From the NCBI GenBank assembly GCA_946885735.1, contig CAMPGW010000017.1, forward strand, positions 1-39,113: 39,113 bases of DNA. Direction: 5' to 3'. Within the stretch, counting starts at the first letter, position 1. Each line of letters opens with the position of its first letter. This document shows, in pieces, positions 16,216-23,937 of the stretch. A program made the translations under genes and the position numbers. Origin of the DNA: an uncultured Gammaproteobacteria bacterium. GTDB lineage: Bacteria; Pseudomonadota; Gammaproteobacteria; Xanthomonadales; Xanthomonadaceae. The notes below the pieces were generated by a model that was given only the letters and a program-made list of their open reading frames with translations, had not been told where the DNA came from and searched no databases.

Positions 16216-16851
16216 TCACCGGAAACGCGAGAGGGTGTCGGCGCGCCAGGCCAGCACGCGGGGGGACACCAGCGGCTCGAGCGGGATGCCGAAGGCCAGC
16301 GGCGCATCGAGTGCATTGCGTAGCGTCCACTCGAGCGGGGATGGCGGGCCGCTGGCGGGCGCCTGGTCCAGCAGTCGTTGCAGCGTGGTTTCACTCCAGT
16401 GAAACAGCAGTCGGTTCTGTTCACGCAATGCATGCGCCAACCAGGGTCGCAGCGGCCGATGCAGGCGCAGGCCGGCGTCGCCAAGAGCCGCCGCCTGCGC
16501 ATCGAGCAACGGCGCCGCACCCCGGAACCATTCCGTGAAGCCGCCCGCCTCGGGCCGGGCCGTGAGTGGCGCCGGCGCGCGGTGGCCGTCGAGCGAGCGC
16601 GACAGTCGCAACTCGAGCGCGCGCGCCTCGCGCACGCGATCCACCTCGAGCATCCAGCCCGCGTCGAGGTCGAAGAATTCGTACCAGCGTGGATGCAGGG
16701 CCTGGATGCGCGCCAGCGGGTCGCGCGACATGCCCAGCTTGAGCAAATCCTCGCCCGGGCGTGGAAAGACGTACACGAAGCTGGCACCGCTGGCCGCCGG
16801 CCGCCACGGCCGGTCATCGCCTGCCCACCCGGTGGAAGAGTCCTCGCCCAT
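16216..16851 (-). CDS. GIY-YIG-like (T5orf172-type) domain protein
   Basis: 211 residues. The N-terminal part reads as a degenerate GIY-YIG core: FVYVFPRPGEDLLKLGMSRD, Arg in PLARIQAL, and Glu in EARALELRLSRSL. This is the layout of the T5orf172/Mug113 group, in which VYVF and KLG replace GIY and YIG. Residues from about 110 form an unassigned helical domain (RLHRPLRPWLAHALREQNRL). GIY-YIG proteins cut DNA with one metal ion; whether this one is active is unclear. A TATACT -10 box lies at 16868-16863 on the minus strand, 11 bases before the ATG, so the leader would be very short. It diverges from the FMN reductase gene. Confidence 0.7.
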   Translation of the reverse strand: MGEDSSTGWAGDDRPWRPAASGASFVYVFPRPGEDLLKLGMSRDPLARIQALHPRWYEFFDLDAGWMLEVDRVREARALELRLSRSLDGHRAPAPLTARPEAGGFTEWFRGAAPLLDAQAAALGDAGLRLHRPLRPWLAHALREQNRLLFHWSETTLQRLLDQAPASGPPSPLEWTLRNALDAPLAFGIPLEPLVSPRVLAWRADTLSRFR

Positions 16852-16912
16852 GCCTGCTCATGAGTATAGGCGGGCCTTCAGCGCCCAGCAGGGCTCGCCG
16901 CCGCGACCGGCC

Positions 16913-16918
16913 TATGCT
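16913..16918 (+). promoter_or_regulatory. Candidate -10 box (TATGCT) for the FMN reductase gene
   Basis: TATGCT lies 29 bases before the ATG at 16948, which has its own ribosome site (ACAGGAGT). The same hexamer recurs upstream of genes at 3793, 20552 and 25323 (minus strand). The -35 region is weak. Confidence 0.35.
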
Positions 16919-16947
16919 GGGGTGTCCCTTCCCCACAGGAGTCCGCC

Positions 16948-17535
16948 ATGCAGTCGTATCGCGTCGGCGTCATCATCGGCAGCCTGTCCTCGACCTCGAT
17001 CAACCGCAAGCTCGCCACGGCACTGTGCCGGCTTGCACCGCAGGAGTTGCGGATGGAGGAAATCCCGTTCCGTGACCTGCCCATCTACAGTCCGGATTAC
17101 GACAAGGATTACCCACCGGTCGCGACTGCCTGGAAGGAGGCGATCGCGGCCAAGGACGCGATCCTGTTCGTGACGCCGGAATACAACCGCTCGATTCCTG
17201 GCGGCCTGAAGAACGCCATCGACTGGGCGACCCGTCCGTACGGCACCAACAGTTTCACCCGCAAGCCGGCGGCGGTGATCGGGACCTCGCCGGGCGCGAT
17301 CGGAACCGCGATCGCGCAGCAGCACCTGCGCAGCCTGCTCGGATTCTGCAACGCGCCGCAGATGAACTCGCCGGAAGCCTACATCCAGTTCAAGCCCGGG
17401 CTCGTCGACGACCAGGGTGAGGTGACGGTCGAGTCCACTCGCGAGTTCCTTCGCAAGTACATGGCCGAATTCCACGGCTTCATCTCCCGTGTGCTCACGG
17501 TGCTGCCGCGGGCGGGCGAACCGACCGGGAATTGA
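16948..17535 (+). CDS. NADPH-dependent FMN reductase / quinone reductase (ChrR-like)
   Basis: 195 residues. The flavodoxin-like FMN site is clear: VIIGSLSSTSINRKLATAL binds phosphate, and FVTPEYNRSIPGGLKNAIDW is the family signature around the isoalloxazine ring. GTSPGAIGTAIAQQHLRSLL follows. Enzymes of this family (ChrR, YieF, AzoR-like) reduce quinones, azo dyes or chromate with NAD(P)H and limit redox cycling. Cytoplasmic, full length. The gene ends 65 bases before the small DUF2892 gene. Confidence 0.93.
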   Translation: MQSYRVGVIIGSLSSTSINRKLATALCRLAPQELRMEEIPFRDLPIYSPDYDKDYPPVATAWKEAIAAKDAILFVTPEYNRSIPGGLKNAIDWATRPYGTNSFTRKPAAVIGTSPGAIGTAIAQQHLRSLLGFCNAPQMNSPEAYIQFKPGLVDDQGEVTVESTREFLRKYMAEFHGFISRVLTVLPRAGEPTGN

Positions 17536-17600
17536 GGCGGATCAAACCCGGCCCTGCGCCCCGGTCGCACACTGGCCGCACACCACCCCGGAGTGCGGCC

Positions 17601-17786
17601 ATGAAAGTCAATGTCGGAAACCTGGATCGGATCCTGCGAATCGTGCTCGGCGTGGGCCTGATCGCCTGGGCGGCCACCGGCGGGCCGATCTGGGCCTGGA
17701 TCGGCGTGGTGCCGCTGGCGACGGCCCTGGTCCGCTTCTGCCCGCTCTACACGGTGCTCGGCTTCAGCACCTGCAAGGCGGCTTGA
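17601..17786 (+). CDS. DUF2892 (YgaP-like) small membrane protein
   Basis: 61 residues: MKVNVGNLDRILRIVLGVGL opens the DUF2892 signature, followed by two membrane helices (about 12-28 and 32-50) and a Cys pair in RFCPLYTVLGFSTC. This is the membrane part found at the C-terminus of YgaP rhodanese; free-standing copies are common. The paired Cys suggest thiol or sulfur chemistry at the membrane, but this is inference. Confidence 0.92.
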   Translation: MKVNVGNLDRILRIVLGVGLIAWAATGGPIWAWIGVVPLATALVRFCPLYTVLGFSTCKAA

Positions 17787-17869
17787 TGTCGGCGTAGCGC
17801 GGCTGCGGCGCGGCCGGCGCGCCTGCGCCTTTACGTTAGCCTTGGGATTGCCCATCCGAGGTTTTACCC

Positions 17870-19258
17870 ATGTCCGCCCCCGCGTTCGAAGGCCTGCTGA
17901 CGCAGGCCGCCGCCCTGTCGCTCGATTTCCTGCGCAGCCAGGACGAGCGCCATGTGGGTGCGCGCGCTTCCCGCGACGAGCTCGAGGCGGCGCTGGGTGG
18001 ATCGCTTGCATCGCAGGGCGAGGATCCGGCGTCCGTCCTGGCGCGCATCGGCGCCCAGGCCGAACGCGGCGCGATCGCGTCGGGCTCGCCGCGCTACTTC
18101 GGCTTCGTCATCGGCGGCAGCCATCCGGTCGCGATGGCCAGCGACTGGCTGGTGACCGCGCTCGACCAGAATGCCGGCATCCATGCCACCTCGCCCTGGA
18201 GTGCGGTGATCGAGCAGGTGGCGGCGCGCTGGGCGCTGGAGCTGTTCGACCTGCCGCGCGAGGCTTCGGTGGGATTCGTCACCGGCTGCCAGATGGCCAA
18301 CTTCACCTGCCTGGCGGCCGCGCGCCACGCCTTGCTCGCGCGCTCGGGATGGGACGTGGAGGCCGACGGCCTGGCCGGCGCGCCCGCGATCAACATCGTC
18401 ACCTCGGCCGAATCACACGTCACGGTGGACGTCGCGCTGCGCTACCTGGGCTTCGGGACGCGGCGCGCGCTGCGGGTGGACACCGACGGCCAGGGGCGCA
18501 TGCGGGCCGATCGCCTGCGCGACTTGCTCGCGACCCTGTCGGGTCCGACCCTGGTTTGCGCGCAGGCGGGCAACGTCAACACCGGCGCCTTCGATCCGCT
18601 CGATGCGATTACCGATGTCACCCGCGCGCATGGCGCCTGGCTGCACGTGGACGCCGCCTTCGGGCTGTGGGCGAGGGCGAGCCGTGCGCGTGCGTCGCTG
18701 GCCGCCGGCGCGGAGCATGCCGATTCCTGGGCGACCGACGCGCACAAGTGGCTCAACGTGCCTTATGACTGCGGCCTGGCGATCGTGCGCGACGCGCAGG
18801 CGCATCGCGACGCGATGACCTCGGCCGCGCCTTACCTGGTGCAGACCCTGGGCCCGGAGCGTGACGCCGTGGACTGGACGCCGGAATTCTCGCGCCGCGC
18901 CCGCGGCGTGCCGGTGTACGCGACCCTGGCCGCGCTCGGTCGCCAGGGCGTCGAATCCCTGGTGGACCGTTGTTGCGACGCCGCGAGCGGCTTCGCCCAC
19001 GGGTTGTCGGGTGAGCCCGGCGTGCGGGTGCTCAACGAAGTGGTGCTCAACCAGGTGCTGGTGCGCTTCGGTGACGACGACGCGCTCACCCGCAGGGTCG
19101 TCGCCGACGTGCAGGACCAGGGAGTCTGCTGGCTGAGCGGCACGACCTGGCATGGCCAGGCGGCCATGCGGATCTCGGTCTCGAACTGGCAGACCGGCGC
19201 GGACGACGTGCGCCGGTCGGTGGAATCGATCCTGCAGGCGTACCGCGGGCTGCGCTGA
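17870..19258 (+). CDS. PLP-dependent group II decarboxylase / aminotransferase-class V-like
   Basis: 462 residues, complete. The PLP lysine is Lys293 in TDAHKWLNVPYDCG, the group II amino acid decarboxylase signature. WLHVDAAFGLWA holds the Asp that pairs with the pyridine nitrogen. N-terminal SPRYFGFVIGGSHPVAMASD and SPWSAVIEQVAARW match the bacterial branch often annotated as aspartate, tyrosine or aromatic-L-amino-acid decarboxylase. The substrate cannot be fixed from sequence alone. It stands alone, preceded by 83 bases containing a TACGTT/TTTTAC-rich stretch. Confidence 0.9.
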   Translation: MSAPAFEGLLTQAAALSLDFLRSQDERHVGARASRDELEAALGGSLASQGEDPASVLARIGAQAERGAIASGSPRYFGFVIGGSHPVAMASDWLVTALDQNAGIHATSPWSAVIEQVAARWALELFDLPREASVGFVTGCQMANFTCLAAARHALLARSGWDVEADGLAGAPAINIVTSAESHVTVDVALRYLGFGTRRALRVDTDGQGRMRADRLRDLLATLSGPTLVCAQAGNVNTGAFDPLDAITDVTRAHGAWLHVDAAFGLWARASRARASLAAGAEHADSWATDAHKWLNVPYDCGLAIVRDAQAHRDAMTSAAPYLVQTLGPERDAVDWTPEFSRRARGVPVYATLAALGRQGVESLVDRCCDAASGFAHGLSGEPGVRVLNEVVLNQVLVRFGDDDALTRRVVADVQDQGVCWLSGTTWHGQAAMRISVSNWQTGADDVRRSVESILQAYRGLR

Positions 19259-19281
19259 GCCCGCGGCGCCTGCGCATCAGG

Positions 19282-19671
19282 TCACGGCGTGGGCGTGGGC
19301 GTGGTCGCCGGGATCGTGATGGTCGTGACGGGCGGATCCACGACCAGGGTGTCCATGCTGTGGTCGATCACCGCCGGGTCGCCTTCGCGGCCGCGGGTCG
19401 TGCTTGGGTAGCGGTGCGGCCCGTGGTACTGGCTTGGCGTGTGCACGCTGCCGGCGCCCTGTTCGGGCATCGTCGGGATGCTCGGGTCGGCAGGTGTCGC
19501 GGGCGTCGCCGGTGTCGCCGGGGTGGCGGGCGTCATCGGCGTGGTGGGATTGGCGGGCGTGGCCGGGTTCGCCGGAACGGCGGGGGTGGCCGGATCCTGC
19601 GTGGCGTCCTGCGCGAGCGCCGGCATGCTGCCGGCCAGTGCCAGGGCCAGGGCGCAAGCGATGCGTTTCAT
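19282..19671 (-). CDS. Secreted Pro/Thr/Ala-repeat protein
   Basis: 129 residues with a clear signal peptide (MKRIACALALALAGSMPALA) and a perfect ribosome site (AAGGAGG) upstream of the ATG at 19671. The mature part is low complexity: tandem (A/T)TPA(T/N)PA units between residues 25 and 70, then HTPSQYHGPHRYPSTTRGR and a Thr/Pro/Val-rich end. No Cys in the mature part. It resembles a flexible periplasmic linker or surface protein; no function can be assigned. The 9-base repeat structure makes its length likely to vary among strains. Confidence 0.75.
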   Translation of the reverse strand: MKRIACALALALAGSMPALAQDATQDPATPAVPANPATPANPTTPMTPATPATPATPATPADPSIPTMPEQGAGSVHTPSQYHGPHRYPSTTRGREGDPAVIDHSMDTLVVDPPVTTITIPATTPTPTP

Positions 19672-19784
19672 GGTCTGCCTCCTTGCAATCGGGGACGATC
19701 CCGAACCGCATCATGGAAAACAGCCGATGAATGCCTGCCCAAGGCGGCCGGCAGCGCAGCGCTTCACTCAGCCGCCGGCAAGTC

Positions 19785-20024
19785 TCAGCCCGAGCAGCCT
19801 CCACAGCACACCGAGGGCTGCTGCACCACGTCGCGGGCGACGACCGGCAGGCCCGCCTGGCGCAATGCCTCGGCCAGGTCCGTCGCGGCCATCGCCGAAG
19901 AGATGCGCAGGGTGCTGCCACTGGCGTCGACATCGACCATCGCGGCGGGATCCTGGCGGCGCAGGGTTTCGCCGAGTTCGACCAGGTCGGTGGGCGCGGC
20001 GGGCAGGGAGACGTGGAATTCCAT
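19785..20024 (-). CDS. Small Cys-rich-tail protein, possibly HMA-like
   Basis: 79 residues from the ATG at 20024. Predicted beta-alpha-beta-beta-alpha-beta order (MEFHVSLPA, LVELGETLRRQ, AAMVDVDASGSTLRIS, ATDLAEALRQAG, LPVVARDV) recalls the heavy-metal-associated fold, but the usual N-terminal CxxC is missing. All Cys are instead in the C-terminal CCGGCSG. That cluster could bind copper, zinc or an iron-sulfur centre. An in-frame extension to 20465 is rejected because it runs antisense to the gene at 20142. I do not recognise a named family. The next minus-strand gene is the secreted repeat protein at 19671. Confidence 0.65.
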   Translation of the reverse strand: MEFHVSLPAAPTDLVELGETLRRQDPAAMVDVDASGSTLRISSAMAATDLAEALRQAGLPVVARDVVQQPSVCCGGCSG

Positions 20025-20141
20025 GGGCGTGCTCGTACATGACGTCGGGAGCAAGGAGAATGGTCCGTCGTCCGTTCCGATGCGCTGACCTGCGTCAAGC
20101 CACAAGCGTTCAGGCCACGGCGGGCGCGCGGCGGCGAATCT

Positions 20142-20456
20142 ATGGTGATGCACTTGGTCCAGTTCTTCCTGCCGCTGCGAAACAACGAAGGCACGCCCTT
20201 CGCTCGCGGAGATTTCGCCGCTGTGCGCCGCGAGCTTGCGGATCGTTTCGGCGGTGTGACGGCCTGGCTGTCGGCGCCGGCGCAAGGCTTGTGGGAGGAC
20301 GCCGACGGCGACCTGCACGGCGACGAGGTACTGCTGGTTGAAGTGATGGACGCCGACCTCGACCGGGCCTGGTGGCGCGCCTACCGGGGGCGACTCGAGG
20401 TCGCCTTCCACCAGGAGAAGGTGCTCATGCGGGTGATCGAAACCGAGGTCCTGTAG
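20142..20456 (+). CDS. Conserved hypothetical protein
   Basis: 104 residues, starting at the ATG at 20142 or the in-frame ATG at 20148. Mixed alpha/beta: HLVQFFLPLRNNEG, then FAAVRRELADRFGGVTAWLS, and WWRAYRGRLEVAFHQEKVLM. No Cys, no signal peptide, so a small cytosolic protein. The pattern matches a family of uncharacterised proteobacterial proteins I have seen without a name; no function is claimed. The gene is separated from the DksA-like gene by a hairpin. Confidence 0.75.
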   Translation: MVMHLVQFFLPLRNNEGTPFARGDFAAVRRELADRFGGVTAWLSAPAQGLWEDADGDLHGDEVLLVEVMDADLDRAWWRAYRGRLEVAFHQEKVLMRVIETEVL

Positions 20457-20471
20457 GCTCCGCATCGCACG

Positions 20472-20490
20472 CTCGCCCGGTCAGGGCGAG
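20472..20490 (+). terminator. Terminator-like hairpin
   Basis: CTCGCCC (20472-20478), loop GGTCA, GGGCGAG (20484-20490) form a perfect 7-bp stem 16 bases after the stop of the preceding gene. There is no T run, so rho-independent activity would be weak; it may protect the mRNA 3' end. Confidence 0.4.
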
Positions 20491-20511
20491 TCCGGTTCAG
20501 CGCCGGGCCGG

Positions 20512-20517
20512 TATGCT
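20512..20517 (+). promoter_or_regulatory. Candidate -10 box (TATGCT) for the DksA-like gene
   Basis: TATGCT lies 34 bases before the ATG at 20552 in the context GGTATGCTTGGCGCC. The same TATGCTTGG string occurs at 3758-3766 before the YciI-like gene. The -35 region is weak. Confidence 0.35.
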
Positions 20518-20551
20518 TGGCGCCAGGATCTGCAAGCGCGGGAGGACCGCC

Positions 20552-20821
20552 ATGGCTACCGGTTGGGCCGCCGACGGGGCGGTGCAGGAACAGATCGACG
20601 CCACCATCAAGGACGGCATCGAACGCGCGCGCGCCCGCCTGCCGAAGGGGCCGGGCCGGACGCGCTGCGAGGAATGCGATGCGCGCATCCCGCCGGCGCG
20701 GCGCAAGGCCATCCCCGGCGTGCGCCTGTGCGTGGCCTGCCAGGAAGCCGCGGATGCGGAGGACCAGGCCGCGGTGAGTGGCTACAACCGTCGCGGCAGC
20801 AAGGACAGCCAACTGCGCTGA
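20552..20821 (+). CDS. DksA/TraR-type C4 zinc finger protein
   Basis: 89 residues from the ATG at 20552, preceded by GGGAGGA. The zinc site is CEECDARIPPARRKAIPG followed by LCVACQ, that is CxxC-x17-CxxC. An N-terminal helix (GAVQEQIDATIKDGIERARARL) and tail SGYNRRGSKDSQLR match the short YbiI-like group. Full-length DksA has a long coiled coil; this short form lacks it. Relatives may bind RNA polymerase near the secondary channel, but the role of short forms is uncertain. Confidence 0.92.
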   Translation: MATGWAADGAVQEQIDATIKDGIERARARLPKGPGRTRCEECDARIPPARRKAIPGVRLCVACQEAADAEDQAAVSGYNRRGSKDSQLR

Positions 20822-20912
20822 CCAGGCCGGAAGTCACGCCGACTTCATCCACGGCAACCTTCGCGCGCGATCGCGCATCCTATCGGGCATCCTCGTCACT
20901 GGACTCGCCTCC

Positions 20913-21923
20913 ATGCGCCTGATGCGTCGCCTCCTGCTCGGCAGCGGATTCCTGCTGTTCATCGCCGTGCTCGGCATCGGCGCGCTGGTGGGCCCGTTCT
21001 ACGCGCGCGTGCAGCACTTCGCCGCCGATCCCGCCGCGGGCTACCACTCCGACTTCTACGTCTACGTCTCGCCCGACGCCGAGCGCGCGGCGGCCGATGG
21101 CCGCGTCGCCACGGTGCTGGTGCAGCCGAACAACTCCGGCACCAATTCCGACGACGCCTCGGTGCACCGCCGCGACGCGTGGTGGACGACCTACGGTCGC
21201 AGCAAAGTCGCCGACGACCTTGGCGTGGTGCTGGTGGTGCCGGCCTTCCCGCGGCCGGCGGTGGACTGGAAGGTGTACACCCACGCCCTCGATCGCGACG
21301 TGCTGACCACCACGCGCGCCGACCTGGCACGACTGGACCTGCAGTTGCTGGCGATGGTGGACCAGGCGCGCGCACGGTTGGCGGCCGATGGGATCCCGAG
21401 CCGTCCACGACTCCTGCTGCAGGGCTATTCGGCGAGTGGCATGTTCACCAACCGCTTCGCGGCGCTGCATCCGCGGCGGGTGCTGGCGGTGGCGGCGGGG
21501 TCGCCTGGTGGCTGGCCGATCGCGCCGTCCACGCTTCCCGCGAGCCGCGACCTGCCGTATCCCGCCGGCACCGCCGACCTCGAGGCGCTCACCGGTGCCG
21601 CGTTCGATGCGCAGGCCTGGCGCAAGCTGCCGCAGTTGCTGGTGATGGGTGACCGCGACGACAACGACTCACTCGATTTTGGCGACGGCTGGGACAAGGC
21701 CGCGGCCGCGCAGGTGGACCGCCGATTCGGCGACGAACCGCAGGCACGCTGGCAGGCGGCGCAAAGGCTCTATGCCGAGGCTGGCGCCAACGCGCGCTTC
21801 GAACTGGTCGAGGGCGTCGGCCACGATCGCCGGGCGCTGCAGCCGCTGACGACCGAGTTCTTCCGCAAGGTACTGGCGGAGCAGTCCGTGCCGGCGAACG
21901 CGACGGTGGCCGCTGCCGAGTGA
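20913..21923 (+). CDS. Membrane-anchored or secreted alpha/beta hydrolase (esterase)
   Basis: 336 residues; the ATG at 20913 starts a signal anchor (MRLMRRLLLGSGFLLFIAVL and onwards). The hydrolase core contains VATVLVQPNNSGTNSDD, GVVLVVPAFPRP, and nucleophile elbow LLLQGYSASGMFTN with Ser173; MGDRDDNDSLDF may hold the acid and EGVGHDRRAL the His. The layout resembles PHB-depolymerase-like esterases. Periplasmic location is predicted. The substrate is unknown. It ends 10 bases from the convergent zinc-ribbon gene. Confidence 0.85.
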   Translation: MRLMRRLLLGSGFLLFIAVLGIGALVGPFYARVQHFAADPAAGYHSDFYVYVSPDAERAAADGRVATVLVQPNNSGTNSDDASVHRRDAWWTTYGRSKVADDLGVVLVVPAFPRPAVDWKVYTHALDRDVLTTTRADLARLDLQLLAMVDQARARLAADGIPSRPRLLLQGYSASGMFTNRFAALHPRRVLAVAAGSPGGWPIAPSTLPASRDLPYPAGTADLEALTGAAFDAQAWRKLPQLLVMGDRDDNDSLDFGDGWDKAAAAQVDRRFGDEPQARWQAAQRLYAEAGANARFELVEGVGHDRRALQPLTTEFFRKVLAEQSVPANATVAAAE

Positions 21924-21933
21924 TGCCTGCGCG

Positions 21934-22302
21934 CTAGTGGCGGGTGCGGGTGCCCTTGCCCTTGGCGCGGGCCGGGACCACGTCCACGCTCAGTGAGAAC
22001 GTGCGTTGCTCGTTCGGTGCCATGGCGCCGACGCCGATCAGCTTGTGGGCGATTTCCTGGCCGCGGTCGTCCTTGATGGTGACTACGACGGTGTATTCCC
22101 AGGCGGAGACATCCGCCGGCTGGCGGATGCTCCCTTCGATGCGCAGCGGGCTCGGGATGCCCGGCTCCGGCGCCACGGGGGTGGCGTCGAAGCGGACATG
22201 GTGCCGGCAGGCCGGGCATACGGCCGCGCTTTCAAGGATGGTTTCCTTGCAGTGCGGGCACGCTCGCGTTGCCCCAGGCGTTCCGGGGCGTGGCGTGCTC
22301 AT
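21934..22302 (-). CDS. Zinc-ribbon protein coupled to bactofilin
   Basis: 122 residues. An N-terminal zinc ribbon (ACPHCKETILESAAVCPACR, two CxxC pairs) is followed by a beta-rich domain (PLRIEGSIRQPADVSAWEYT, then VVTIKDDRGQEIA) and a basic tail KGKGTRTRH. Its ATG overlaps the bactofilin stop (ATGA), so the two are translated together. Pairs of this kind are seen in Xanthomonas-like genomes without a proven role; an adaptor for the bactofilin filament is a reasonable guess. Confidence 0.85.
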   Translation of the reverse strand: MSTPRPGTPGATRACPHCKETILESAAVCPACRHHVRFDATPVAPEPGIPSPLRIEGSIRQPADVSAWEYTVVVTIKDDRGQEIAHKLIGVGAMAPNEQRTFSLSVDVVPARAKGKGTRTRH

Positions 22303-22823
22303 GCGTTGCCGGCGGTTTCCGACCCGAAGCCCTTCTTGCCGGACTTCTCGTCCCAGCCGAACTCGGCCACGCCGCGCATGCGCGCGCCGGAGGCGACGGT
22401 CATGTTGCCGCACTTGACGTCGCCGACGATCACGCCGGTGGCCAGCAGGCTGACCTGGTTGGCGCCTTCGATGTTGCCTTCCAGCTCGCCGGCGATGGTC
22501 ACCTTGTCGGCGCGCACGCCGCCGGTCAGCTTGGCGCCGGCCTCGATGGTCAGGTCGCCCTGCACGTTGACGTCGCCCTTGAAACGACCGGCGATGCGGA
22601 CGCTGCCGCTGCCCTCGATCTTGCCCTCGATCATGATGTCGGCGGCAATGATCGACTCGGCGCGGGCGCGGTCGGCTCCGGGTCGGGCGTTCGAATTGAC
22701 CGGCACCACGGGCGCGGGTTCGGCGCGCGAATTCAGGTCCATGCGGTGGGTGTCCGGCGCCTCCGGCGCGGACGGGGCAGGGGCTGCCTGCCGTTGGGTG
22801 TTGCTGTCTTTCCAGATCGCCAT
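22299..22823 (-). CDS. Bactofilin
   Basis: 174 residues from the ATG at 22823. A disordered N-terminal tail of about 60 residues (Pro/Ala-rich) precedes the DUF583 right-handed beta-helix: IIAADIMIEGKIEGSGSVRI, AGRFKGDVNVQGDLTIEAGA, KLTGGVRADKVTIAGELEGN and so on, about six coils. The C-terminal tail is GWDEKSGKKGFGSE. Bactofilins self-assemble without nucleotide into filaments that scaffold cell-wall or polarity proteins. A TAGCCT -10-like box lies at 22857-22852 on the minus strand. Confidence 0.95.
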   Translation of the reverse strand: MAIWKDSNTQRQAAPAPSAPEAPDTHRMDLNSRAEPAPVVPVNSNARPGADRARAESIIAADIMIEGKIEGSGSVRIAGRFKGDVNVQGDLTIEAGAKLTGGVRADKVTIAGELEGNIEGANQVSLLATGVIVGDVKCGNMTVASGARMRGVAEFGWDEKSGKKGFGSETAGNA

Positions 22824-22975
22824 GGTGCCGGTCCTGTGGGCGGGACTTCCGAGGCTAGCAGCTTCCGGCGGTGTCGCGCATCTGCAATTGCAAGCTGCGA
22901 AGCCAGTCACAGGACGGGTGGCTTGCCGCGGGACCCGCGCCGGTGCAGGCTGAACACGTGGACCAGGGGACTTCC

Positions 22976-23308
22976 ATGGAAACCGTGGTGCTGGCCGAAG
23001 GCCTGGCGCTAGGGGCGGCGATTCGCCAGGTGGCCGGGCACATCGAGGCGGCGCGGCTGCGCGGCGCGCGTCGGCTGCTGGTGATCGTGCCCGAGGGCCT
23101 GGACACGCCTTCGACCGCCCAGCGCCTGGAGATGGCCCGCACCTGGGCCCAGGCCGCCGACGGGCGCGTGCGGGTGGCGGTGGTCGCGCCGCAAGCCCTG
23201 ATCGACCCGCAGCGCGTGGGAGAAGTGGCGGCGGCCGGCTTCGGCCTGGAAGGGCGCGCCTTCACCGACGAAGCGCGCGCCCGGCACTGGCTGGACGGCA
23301 ACGAATGA
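22976..23308 (+). CDS. SpoIIAA/STAS-like domain protein
   Basis: 110 residues. The alternating pattern (LGAAIRQVAGHIEAARLRGA, RRLLVIVPEGLD, RVRVAVVAPQALIDPQR, GFGLEGRAFTDEARARHWL) is that of SpoIIAA-like proteins, in particular the end FTDEARAxxWL. These bind lipids or act as small signalling modules; no function is established here. Its stop overlaps the ATG of the YjdF-type gene (ATGA), so the two probably work together at the membrane. Confidence 0.75.
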   Translation: METVVLAEGLALGAAIRQVAGHIEAARLRGARRLLVIVPEGLDTPSTAQRLEMARTWAQAADGRVRVAVVAPQALIDPQRVGEVAAAGFGLEGRAFTDEARARHWLDGNE

Positions 23309-23937
23309 CCCCGAAGGGCGCGGCGGCGCACCGCTTGTTCGCGCTGCGGCTGCTGGGACTCTACCTGGCGTGGTGGGTCGCGCTGGCGATTGCACCGAAG
23401 TATCGCGCCGACTGGGCGCTCGAGAACGTCCTGGTGCTGGTCGCGTTGCCGGTCCTGGTCGCCATCCACCGCGATCTTTCGCGTGCGGCCCTGCTCTCGG
23501 TGTTCGTGTTCCTGCTGCTGCACGCGGTGGGTGCGCATTACACGTATGCCGAGGTGCCCTACGACGACTGGTCGCGGGCGCTGTTCGGCGGCAGCGTGGA
23601 CGAAGCGCTGGGCCTGGCGCGCAACCATTTCGATCGGCTCGTGCATTTCCTCTACGGCCTGCTGGTGACGCCCGCCGCGGTCGAGTTGCTGCGCGCGCGG
23701 GCGCAACCGCGCGCGGCCTGGGGCGGCTTCCTCGCCTTCACGTTCATGGCGGCGCAGGCGGGCATCTACGAAATCATCGAATGGTTCGCCGCGGAGGTGT
23801 TCGGCGGTGAACTCGGGCAGGCCTACCTGGGCACGCAGGGCGATGTCTGGGATGCGCAGAAGGACAGCGGCCTGATGGTGCTGGGCAGCTTGCTCGCGCT
23901 GGGATTGCTCGCCCTGCGGCGCAGGCGCCTTGGCTAG
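23305..23937 (+). CDS. yjdF: DUF2238 (YjdF-type) membrane protein
   Basis: 210 residues with about six hydrophobic segments. DUF2238 signatures are seen: LLLHAVGAHYTYAEVPYDDW, NHFDRLVHFLYGLLVTPAAV, FTFMAAQAGIYEIIEWFAAE, and LGTQGDVWDAQKDSGLMVLG. Conserved acidic and His residues inside membrane segments suggest transport or a membrane enzyme, but no activity is known. The last four bases overlap the convergent beta-propeller gene. Confidence 0.93.
   Translation: MTPKGAAAHRLFALRLLGLYLAWWVALAIAPKYRADWALENVLVLVALPVLVAIHRDLSRAALLSVFVFLLLHAVGAHYTYAEVPYDDWSRALFGGSVDEALGLARNHFDRLVHFLYGLLVTPAAVELLRARAQPRAAWGGFLAFTFMAAQAGIYEIIEWFAAEVFGGELGQAYLGTQGDVWDAQKDSGLMVLGSLLALGLLALRRRRLG

Noticed and set aside
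15515..16330. In-frame upstream extension of the DUF4932-like gene to 16330
   Set aside because: It lies antisense to the KGG gene; the signal peptide at the ATG at 15514 gives the true start.
19439..20341. Plus-strand frame with GVAG repeats that looks like an elastic membrane protein
   Set aside because: It is the reverse reading of the TPA repeats of the secreted minus-strand gene, which has signal peptide and ribosome site.
20025..20465. In-frame extension of the small Cys-tail protein to 226 residues
   Set aside because: The extension is antisense to the conserved gene at 20142-20456 and shows no fold of its own.
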